A stretch of 64,000 bases of DNA from Antedon mediterranea (Eukaryota > Echinodermata > Crinoidea > Comatulida > Antedonidae): NCBI RefSeq assembly GCF_964355755.1, contig NC_092674.1, forward strand, positions 16,871,001 through 16,935,000. Direction: 5' to 3'. Below are positions 13,401 to 25,400 of this stretch, in pieces. Under the pieces are notes generated by a model. The model saw only the letters and a program-made list of their open reading frames with translations. It had not been told where the DNA came from and made no database searches. Position 1 is the stretch's first letter. The number at the start of each line of letters is the position of its first letter. Made by a program: the position numbers and the translations under genes.

Positions 13401-16400
13401 AGCAACTTGCCAATACCCGGATGATAAATCAAGGGTAGTAAAGTATTTATTTCCAGCTAGGGCATCTAACATATCCTCAATACGAGTTAATGGATGAGAA
13501 TCATGGAAAGTATTTTGGTTCAACTTCCAATAATCAACGCAGAAACGGTATGATTTGTCTTTCTTTTTAACCATGACTACAGGTGAACTCCAAGGACTAT
13601 TACTGGGTTCAATAACACCTTTATGTAATAATTCATCAATTTGGTTATTAATTTCATCTCTCATTTTTGGGGATGTTCGATATGCCCTTTGGCGAATTGG
13701 GTTAGGATGTTGGGTATCAATAAAATGCTGAATAATATCTGTGCGACCATAATCAGATTTGTCTTTACTGAAAATAGAGTCAAATTTTTCAATTAAATCA
13801 TTAACACTGTCAGATTGCTGTTGAGATAAAGCATTAGGCAGGGTGATACTAAATTTCTTATCCTTTTGCTCTTATTCGAATTATAAATTCCACAATATAC
13901 CAACAGGTGAACAGTTAATAGATTTATATTCTCTCGTGTGTTACAGTATCATAATGTTGAAGACAGGCCGATTTTCTTTAAAAAATACTATTTTGATAGA
14001 TTTAATATACGTTTATACAAATGTATTAATTTGAGATGAATGGAACATTCCAATCTTTGTTCCACAAGTGTCTATTCCCTCAGGCGTCGTAAAGGCAAGT
14101 ACTGTATACTCAAAACAGAAATTCGATCCATTTGTTTTTCAATCTGTGCTGCAGAGGTTGGATATAGATTTTTTATAAACGGATAATGAGCTAGCGTTTT
14201 CAGTCGCCGTATATTTATGTACAAATATTTATTATTGCAGTTAAACCACCCACTTAAGTATGAATTGGCTCTAAGAAACAATTGAAAACCATTAGGCCTA
14301 CTAATTAAGTTGAGTTAGATAATTTAATATATATTGACGATTAAATCGAATTTATGATTTGCCCCGAATAGGTGGTTTTCACAAATTGTTTTACATTATA
14401 TAAACATATACACGTCGTAGTGATGTATTGTTACATGTACTGTACTATTTCAATCGACTAGGACGGTGATAGTTTCAACAAAGTATTACATCGCAATGTT
14501 TTACTGTGTTTAGTGGTATATTATTTGTAAAACATGAAAACAATTAATATTTCGTTACTAAATGGATAAAGAATATATTTAAAAATTGTTCCTCTTTGCA
14601 CCCATTCTCTTCCCCATCCCTCAACCCTAATGTTACATATAAAACACAAATTAAGTTTGTTTAAATCTGACTTAAACAATTGGTCTCATTTTGTGACAAG
14701 TTTCTCTTTCGGAAGTAATTCCCAGGGTGCTAATTTTAGTTGAGTACATAAATCACAGTGTCTATTTATTCGTTTCTGTAAACAACATGTATTATTGTCC
14801 TGCGGTACGTACATTTGAAATCGCCAGTTTTTTAACGCTGAAATTATTATGTATTCGAGAACCATCTGTGGGCACGACCATGGAGTAAAGAATAAGAGGA
14901 GGCACAACACGGCCTAGCTATCCAGTTAATCCAATTAGTATCACGCTGTGTGGTAGTGCTTAAGCATAGGGTAATAAACTTCCCATAACGATCCTTTGGA
15001 GAACATCCTGTTTACCCGTGCAGCTCGCTGCAGAGTCGGCTCTGATTACGTAACACCCTAATTAAGGAAGAAGCCAGGCATGACATCAGTGACAAGAAAA
15101 GTAAACAACAGAGGCTGCGCAGTAGTTTCTAATACATCATAGTGAAGCATGACCTTTGTGCAGTTGTTCATTGTTCTTTGAGCTTTTTTCTGGAAAAAAA
15201 CGTAGTTTTTATACCAGCTAACAAATTAATCATATTTTTATCAAGCCATAGACGTATCATTTGGTAAATCGAAATTTTACCGTTTAAGCAACTTTTTAAT
15301 TTACGAACCCTAGTGCATTTTGTAGCATATTAAAGACTCCAACTTATTTTAAAATCATATTTAAGTGCGCGCAAATGCGTGCATGAAAAAAATTATATAA
15401 TTTGTTCTCATGAATATTCAAAAATATACGTATATTAGAATTCCAACGACACAATTTCTTACTTTTATTACTGTATATGACATTTAATTTATGTTTCAGT
15501 CTATATTATGACCATTTAGCAAAACTAAAATTCTTCTATTTTAGTCTGATATTGTATAATTAAATTATTTATGATATTAATATCATAAAATATATGATTT
15601 TTACGATCACATACTTAGAGTTCAGTGAAATTGTAGGACTAACTTATATATCGTTTAACGATTTGTGGCAGGCTACACATAGGCCTACTACATAGTAGGC
15701 CTCAGTTCGTAATATATTATTATAATAAATAGCCTAAATAAGGATAATATTTAATCCCATAATGATGGACATATTTAGTGCATACCGTAACCGGTAGGCC
15801 TAATAGGTTCAGGCATAGGCGCGCCTATAGTAATAATAAACAATATCAATAATTAAATAGCAATAGGTAAAAAATTAGTGGTCATAAAAGTTTTTTTATG
15901 AGAACTTGTTGGAAAAATATATATTTATATGTTTTATAATAAAAAAGTTTCTATAAAAATGTAAAAGAAACCTATTAATTTATGATTAATTAAATTAACA
16001 AAATTTGTAATTTGTTAACACCCAACAGTATTTGTTATGTACAGCATTAAAATGTGTTATATCTGCTGATTTTAGGCACTTAACGTAACATTATCAGAAC
16101 TCATGACAAAAACTTAACTAGTTACAGGTAAAAGAGTGTACTTTTACTTATGTGAACATTGCCCTCAATCTTTATTTTCCCAAATATGTTTCAATGACCA
16201 TGAATACATAATGTTTTGCTATTTCATTTGCCTATATTGGACTTCTGCAACCAATGAAATATCAGGCCTTGTCTTTTAAGGCGAGTGAGTGTGATACTCA
16301 CCTAACACACTCCTAAACCTAATTTGAGACCTACTTAAAGTTTGTCAAACTGTTACCGAGTTATATGACATGTATGTCAAAGGTAAAAAATACCAAAAAT

Positions 16401-19400
16401 CATACTTCCGGCCATTTTTTGACAAAAGTTTTCCATTAGGACGAATATTAATTTGCATCTTCCAAATACTTGGCACTAAAATTAAATTAAAATTTAATGT
16501 AAGTGTTGCGGAGATATGGCCATTTTGATTTCAATTGGATTAAAATATTCAAATTGAGGTCAGAGGTCAAAGTCAAAGAAATTTTGATGGGTTTCCTGAT
16601 TTGCAGACGAAAATACATAAGGAATGGACTATTTGTGACTTTTTATACGATTATATGTATTTCAATTTCAATGGCTACTACATGACATGTACAAGTTCCT
16701 TAGATTTTTTATTATTTCATTTAACCTGTCAAAATTATAATGAGGTATCATTTTAACACAAACACAGCAGGGTTCTTGTAACACCAATCTGCTTCATTGG
16801 GACTGCTATATACTTTACAGTAGTACAGTTTCTAGGTGGCCTTGTACCACTGGACATTAGTAATTAAGGGGTCATAAATCATCAGAATTGGTGATTAAGA
16901 GCTTTTATTACACCCAAGTGAGGCTCTCCTCATCAGGGCATGACTGGAAATTTATCTAAGGCCCTGTTCAGACCAATGGCGTTAGACCGTTAAATAAATA
17001 CAATCTCCATCAGCAGGCCTGCTTTATTTTGTAACAACACAAGAGCCTGGGGGAGATGGCCGCCATTTTGGAACTCGATTATATATTATTTCCTGTTTCG
17101 GTTTTACTGACCTCAGAAATTCTTGATTCAGTACATTATTTGTAACTTTTACAGGCAGAGATATATGATAATCCAATCTACTGGCAGCCATTTTGGATTT
17201 TGGCTGCCATCTTGGAAAATCGGAAGCTGATTTTGTGGCTCCTGGACAAAAATAAACTTTTAATAGCATATCAGTAGCAACCACAACTGCTTCCCGAGCT
17301 ATAGCCAAAATAGCAGCTATAGCAGTAACACTTAACCCTTAGACTTGATAGCATAATACAGTAACAGTCCCACTGTCTGTTGACCAATAATGGCACAACT
17401 AGCATTAACTAGCATGGTCATAGCACCAAAATAGCTAAAAATGTCTTAACACACAAAAAAAGCAGATACAAACCCAAAACAGTCAATTCTGCACTTTACT
17501 AAAGAGATGTTGGTACTAACCTCAACTGGACCATCTAAGAGCACTGGATGGCCAAATTCCACATATTCACCGTCTCCAGAATACATTCCTTGAGCTTCAA
17601 ACTTCTGAGTGATTCCCATTTTATGCATCTTGAGACGACTAATATTGTCAAAGCACTTTTTTAGATGTGGTTGAACCTAGTAGACAAATTTTCAAGATTC
17701 GGTATTAGAACGTCATTTAACCAGTTATTACTGTGCAACTTTTAGCTGCAACGCAAAATAACGGAAAACCACTGACCTTTAGACCTAGAGTGATTTAAAA
17801 AAATAAGAAAAGGGAACCTAAAGTATTGCACAAATTGAAATTTGACAGACCTGTCCCATTTAATATTTAACAAAACTAGTAATATGAAAACAATTCATAT
17901 TTTATCAATACTGTGATTAAGCAGTATTTGTACAAGTTCGAATAAAGTCGGCTCTAAAAAATGTCTGCTCAGCGTAAAGTCGGCCTAGTGTCAACGGCAA
18001 CACAACCACAAACTAATCTTGCAACGCGGCCTACAAAGTGCAAACTACTTTCTACTTAGGTAGTGCAATGTTTTTCTCATTTTATCGTAATTAACCATAA
18101 AACAAGCGATGACCTGGTTTAATGTTTTTAAATGTCAAAACGTCAACAATTGTAGGTAAAATGTCCTTAAATGACGTGCACTGTGCCCTATCAATTCTTC
18201 TATCAAAATATAGAAAAGTACACATTATGGTCTCATAATTTGACTTTGACCCTAACCCACATCTGCTCTCACTTGAGCAGCTGATACCTTCAACGACGCT
18301 CTGACCGATGAGGTAGTTGACCTGTGCTTACTGGTTATCTTCCTTGACTTCCCGGCCGACGCACATGTTTTTTTTTAAAGTATAGTAGTTGAGCTACTTA
18401 TTCAGTGAGACTAGATCTCTTATTCGTCATGCTATTTTGCTTTTTCTTTTTAATTTTGCTTTGGATGCACCGTTAGGTATTGTCTAACGTGTGCCACTGT
18501 TACACAAGTGATTCCATTAAATTGTATTGTATATTGACATAACCTCGACTAAATCGAGACGGATTTTGATAAATTTTTTTATTCCTCATGGGGGCAGGCT
18601 AAATGGTCAACTAAATGGTATTTAAACGAGGTTTACAAAAATGTAACAGTCATTGAGTTGTTATATTGGCCAGATATTGAAGAATGAAATATCTATTTTT
18701 ATATTAGCTTAATTAAATATACATTGGCATATTATGTTATAATAATGAAAATCATCTTTATTTACAACCGTATACAAATTACATTATTTTCTTCACGCAA
18801 GTCCGACTTGAACTATGTCACGCCACAGCAACAATGAGAGATGCAGAAATTCACCACGCGATGGAATGTTTAGGGGGCCTAGCGCTTTCTTGTCACGCTA
18901 TAAAGTGTGTGTGGTTCGTCGCGATCATACTTTGTTGGAGGCCTAGAAAATATGAAAGTTACCGTACCGCCATGGTTCCTAAATATATTTTGAAGATATT
19001 GTTTGTTGTTAATCAAAAGTACTTCACTGTTAAATTAATACTGATCTTGTTCTAATAATTAACGATTAAAATTATTTTTCATGTATATAGTCCTGATGCG
19101 TAAAAAGTTTTGTAAGAAAATGGAACTTTAGTGATATCAATGCGCAAAATTTCGTCTGCTCCTCAAATACTCTGTTGTCATTGGCAAATTTATAGCCTTT
19201 CTTACCCAGACGTGTGCAACTCGACTAAAAGCTCAACTTCATTAAGTCGAACTGCAAACTTCGATTACTTCGTTTATGAATCGAATTTGAAGTAATAGCT
19301 CGTACTACGACTTTTTCAAGTCGAACTCCGAACTCCGGTTTAAGAATACAGGCGTTAGCTCTAAAGCATTTCGCTAGTGAGTTTTTAAAACAATATTAAT

Positions 19401-22400
19401 GAAAACACTAGATTTGAACTCGTCACTACGGACGAGTTAGGTTATCCGCAGCGCAAACGCCACGTGCACGTCATACGTTGGAATATTGCGCGCAGAAAAA
19501 CGATTATGCCATTGAAAAAATGTTAGTGCGCTCTCTATTTTGCGTCACGTCAAAGTATATACGGTATAGGCTTACACTGTATTCTGTATACGTACTACAT
19601 ACAGTGCAGAATAGGTGAAAATAAGGGACCCAAGTTATTGACGCTTTTGGACATGATGACGTCATCACAATTTAAAAAATGGTAGATTGTGCGAAAGATA
19701 ATTGATTGGCCTAGACAATATAACAAAATGGGGGGAAATGGAATACGGATAAGTGGAGATGCGCTCTATTAAATGTGATGAGCTATGAGAAAGTGACAAA
19801 AATCCTATATTTTATATTCGAGTGGCCATACGATGACGTCACAATGTCCGGTTAGCCATATCGATGCATGATTCGATATCTACAACTCATCACCTTTCAG
19901 AATATGTAATTTTAAAAAAGTTCACCACGTAGTTTACAATCTATGACTGTTTTAAAAAAGGCATAATTTTCACGAATTTTTGAACTTTTTAATCAAAAAC
20001 GCGCGCAAATTGTTCAATTCTACGTGCTCGTATGACGTGATTTCAAGTCGAAATTGATTGAAAATTGGTAAATTTACTAGAAAAGGCTGAAAAAACTGAA
20101 AAAACAAAAATCAAGCAAAAAAAACATGTTTTTGCCTTGCGTGCGCACGCGCGCGTAAAAATATTGCGCACGCGTGGGAATTTTTGAAATGCTCAAAATG
20201 ACATGAAACGCGTAGAAAGTTGATTAGAAATGAATTTTGCGCATTCTGAAATTTTGAACGCGCGTGCGCGCGTAACTTTATGTAAAACATTCCATTTTTA
20301 ATCCATAGAAAGTTTGCGCATGATATAACTTAAATTTTCACCAAGTGTCAATAGAAAATGACTTTTGGTTTTTAATCTATGATCAATCATTGAAATTCAT
20401 AAAATTGCGCGTAACTTACGCTGCGCAACTCGAAAATCAAAAAACAAAGTTTCTTGCACATCTACAGATATAGGTCAATCTTATGACAAAGTTATACAAT
20501 CATTTGTTAGCCAGAATTAGAGATATGCGTGCAACAAAATTCGTGGAAAGAAAGAAGAATATAGAAAAAAAAAAAAAAGAAAAAAAAAAAAAAAAAGATC
20601 CTGACAATAACAAGGGGTTATCCGCCAAGTGCGGATAACCAATTATTTCTCTATGTAACACAAAACAGAAAAGAACAAGGTAAAAGAGAAGCAATTCTAT
20701 TTTCTTTTTCATTAAAAATAATTACTTACAGCCTCTGGATTACGTGACTGACCAAGAATCTCCAGCAAGTCATCATTTGACAGAAAGTAAAATCGAGGGA
20801 AAATTTGCCTCTTAGTCTCTAGATACATGTCTAAAGATTTTTGAATCTCTTCTAATTTACCATTCATCTCATTCAAAGTCTCAAGCAGACCTTTAAAATG
20901 GAAAAACAAACACTTTATTAATCAAAGTCGAAGGACAAAAAAAAAACAAAAACCAGAAACCCTTACAATTGTGGGAGGATGGTATTTTACTAAACTATTT
21001 TATGTATACCACAAGATGTATTTTTGGTACGGTACTAAATAAGATTACATGTGTAAGAGTTCAGCGTAGTTCACCGGCAATAGAAGCTAGAGTAAGAGAA
21101 GGTTATTGGTACATTGAAATATATTGTAGATAAAATGCATTGAAATCATATTATAATACTTTAAGATACTGTGATTGATTGATAATCCTATTATACTTAT
21201 ATCTACCATGTTAATTAACTAGTGAACTTATTATTTTATTATTATTTTGGTCATTCATACGTGTGTGCATATCGTATGTATGCTAGCTACAGAACATGGT
21301 GGCGGAATGGGATGTTCCCGTTCTTTCTTGTTGTACTTTATTGTACTGGAACTAGGCCTGAACTAGAATAGTAATATGTCATACTTTAATTGATGATGTT
21401 TAAAATTATTTTTTTTTCTTATTGATTTTTTCAGAATCTTTATTTATTTATTCTTTCTCTAGCATTATTTTGTCGGTCAATTTCAACTAGCTACGTCAAT
21501 TTTTCAGAGTATATTCCTAATGGCCAGGAATCGATGCGATTATCTTTTCACGGTGCGCAATCAAATATTACTCTCTACGCGCGCTTTAACAAAATCATGT
21601 TTGTAATCATATCTTCACAAGCATATATTATAATTAAACCAAATTTGGTAGTCATAAATTTCAGGTCATATAGCAATACAGCGTAGCGCATATAAGGTAT
21701 GCGCTTAAAATTTTCAAAATTTGTTTTCAATGAAATTTCGTTTCAGGCAATTTTAAGCATTTAAAAACTTGCCACTCTTTTTGCCCGATTTCTGTTTTAC
21801 AACCTTTCTTTAGCAATTTCTTCATATTTTATTTGCTTTTCAACCTGAAACCGTGGTATACAAGCACGTTAAAAGTGACAGGTTACGCACATGTAAGTTA
21901 ACAAAATGGAGAAAATATGCTAAATTTAAACATTATTATAGATCGTCAGAATGCTCGGTGAACCCTATTTTTCATATCATTTCATTTTCTTAAAGTGTAT
22001 GTATCATATGTATGATTTATTATGAAATAAAGAAAAAAAAAGTTGATCACGTCATCATTAGGTGGAGGGTCTTTGATCGGATTGTTTTATTCAAGCTCGA
22101 TGTGCAGTGATACCAGCTATTGTATTTGCGCTATCAAGATCCTATCCTTCATATTATAAATAATTAAAGATTCTGACAAAATCAATCAATCTATCTTCTA
22201 AAAATCAATTATCTTTATTTAATTCAATGCATATAACCTATAATTCATCATAGTGACGAATTAAATCTAGTTATTTGTTGTGGTTATTTCTTGACTTGGC
22301 GTTGTGGTTATTTCTTGACTTGGCTTCGTGTGTAAGCCGATCGGGTTGCATTCAACATATGTGTATATGAATGTGAATGGATGATGTTTCAGATACATGT

Positions 22401-25400
22401 ATCGAATGAAGTAAAGAACTTGTCTGTAATTTGACTATTTGTATACAGTCTCCTACCACACAATCAAAAAGTAAAGTCATGTTTGCAGTACACCATATGT
22501 TTCTAAAAGGATTTATAGATGGTTTAACATGCAATGATATAATTACAACTTTTTCATCTTTTCTGATTAAGCCAGAACCATATATATAAAGAGTTACGGC
22601 ATTGCGCTCACGGATTTTAGAAAGTCACATGGTAAATTACCGGCCATCTTTGTGTCCAACTATGCCTACTGTATGCAGAGTATATGGAGTTGAGTCATTA
22701 ATACGTTAATACTCACTATTTTTGTCTGATTTCGATTTTACAACCTTTCTTTAATAATTCCGGAATATTTGATTCACTTTTCAACTCGAAATTTTGTTAT
22801 ACGAGCACGTCAAAAGTGACAGGCAACACACATGAAAGTTAACAAAATCGTGAAAATATGCTAAATTTTAAAATTAATATAGATTGTAGAATGCTCGGGA
22901 ACCCCTATTTTGCATCACTTTCTTAAAGTGTATGATTTATTATGAAAATAATAGAAAACAAGTTGATTACGTCACCATTAATTGCAATAATTTCGACAAT
23001 CAAATAAACTATGACATTTTCTTGGACCGAAATAACAAACTTAACATTAATCTTCTTTAAAATGTTCATATATTAACGTTGGAAGTATATACTTTGACAT
23101 TGCATCATTTTTGTTAAAATTACTTGTATGTTATTATGTTGTTGATGCAGTTTTAAAGGCCAGTTGTCGTTTTTTAAACGCATTTTGATACAAATTGATG
23201 GCAGCATAGAGATATTCATAGAGATATTATAGTGATATAATATCTCTATGATGGCAGTAAGCATGACGGAATGTTAGGCAATGTCCGTTGCTGTCGCAAC
23301 CCCTGGACCACTTGTTGTCGAATAAAGAAATGAAATGAAAAATGAAATAAAGTGTAAAGGAAATTCTAACAGAAAGTATGCAAATATTGGTGTCACAAAA
23401 TCTCCATTGTTCAATAAAAACTAACTTAATAAACTGTATACAATAGTACCTTCATGATGCGTTCCTCTATGTGCATTTTTGTCTTTGTTTAATCTCTGCA
23501 TAATTAACTTCCAGTTGATGTTAACAGAATCAAATTCTGCAGACTCCCTGGGAAGCTGTTTTCGTATGTCCTCGCCCAGGAAAATATTCTGGGTTAAAAA
23601 TATTAAAATAGTATATTTAATGTAAGAGTGGAAAACAGGGGCCAACAAAACTTCAATCCTCAACGTCCTAATCAAACCTACTTTAACTTATAGCGGGCTG
23701 CAAAACTGTCAACTCACAAGATTTCAAGTTCTCCAGATCTAATATTATTTTCACCCGATTTTATTACACCTGATATTACTGATTTTACAAATTTCCAGCA
23801 AGATACTCCAAACTAAAAAACCAGCAAAGAGACATATGGAACAATATCGTATTTCAAAACTGTTATTAAATCTATGTTTCGCAGAACGTCAAAGATTGAA
23901 AGGTAGGTACCCAAGATGGTTATTTCTACAAAATATATAGATATCAAATGTACCTCCAGATACATCCACTGTCGCTGGACAGTTAACAAGAGCTCAATGA
24001 CTTCAAGAATATGTGACAGAGTCCTTTCCCAGTGATCCACATCTTTTTCAAACGCCTTCACATATCGTGATGCTTTCATAGTTGACAAGGTTACTTGATT
24101 GTCTTCCAAGACTTGAAATACTTCATCTGTAGATCTTTTTTTTTTAAATATAAAATTGTATTGGATTTGAGCCATGACTGAGCACAGAATTATAAATATT
24201 TTTGTGAAAGTATTTACATTACTTTTTACTATTTAGTTTATTTTATTTTTTAATATTATATTTAAGATCCATAAAATTAATTATCCACTATGTGTTGCTC
24301 AACTTGACTTAATGTGTTTTAATGACCATGTAATATTCTAAATAAAATGAATTTGCAAAAAAATGCATACTTAATTTTGAAGTGCCCCCTATCTTTATAT
24401 GGTCCAATCTCAAGCACTGTTTGATCCCAGGTTTCCATAATCTGTGAAAGTGTCTCCTCAATATTCAGTTCTTTAGTAGCAGCAGCAGATATCTCTGATA
24501 CTTTTTCAGCATGTTGATCAAAGCCAAGATCTATGATCTTCTCAAGAGTAAAATCTGTTGATGTGTGATCAAATGTCTTTTGCAATTCTTGCTGAAGTTC
24601 ACCCCAATGGCGTTGGCGCATAGCACTGTTGTGGAGATCTGTGACCAATGGCATTGTTCGTCGGAATTGATCTACTTTGACCCTAGAAGTCTCTACAATT
24701 TCCCAGTTTTTATCCTATTTGAAAAGAAGAAATTATTGTATTATTAAATTAATTACTATTAGAGCAATAGAGCACTGTCTCTATTTGGATATTTCATATT
24801 ATTATCTACAGTATATTATAAGTTTGTACGTTTATTTGTTTGTTCGTTATACAAATTTGTGTTACTTCATGTATCTATACATATGGGGTATCAAAATGAC
24901 CGCAATCTATAATTGAACATCATCGGCCATCTTGGATCCACGTTAGGGGCTAAAATGGGGTCAAAATTCCCCACTTTTCCCCACTTTCGATGTTTGTTCG
25001 TTATACAAATTTATGTTTCTGCACGTAACCATACATATTATGGAGTATCAAAATGACCGCAATTTTACCGGAAAGGTTCTAAACTATATTTTAAAAATTC
25101 CTTGAGTCCGGGGGTTTGGAAGGGGGAGTTGGGTTAAGTAGTCCAGTCCCTAAGGGGAGAAAAAGAGGTGGGATGTTACCAGACTGGATACAAATTATTC
25201 AATATAGCAGTTTGGTAGAATATAGTGTGGATATGCCAAAACAAAGTTACTGGAAATCTGATTTGACCTGTGACCTTTGACCTCAATTTTTATATTTTTC
25301 TATTATATAACTAAAAATCGAATGGACATTTTACATAAATTTTTTTGTCGAAATGCTTGGAAGATATATATTTATATTCGCTACAATGAAAGAAATTGTA

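Noticed and set aside
13129-13497. 122-codon plus-strand ORF
   Set aside because: Antisense shadow of the Gypsy RT frame.
24131-24136. Alternative acceptor ctacag|ATG for exon e20
   Set aside because: With the two bases left by e19 it would create an in-frame stop; the A-rich upstream AG keeps the frame.
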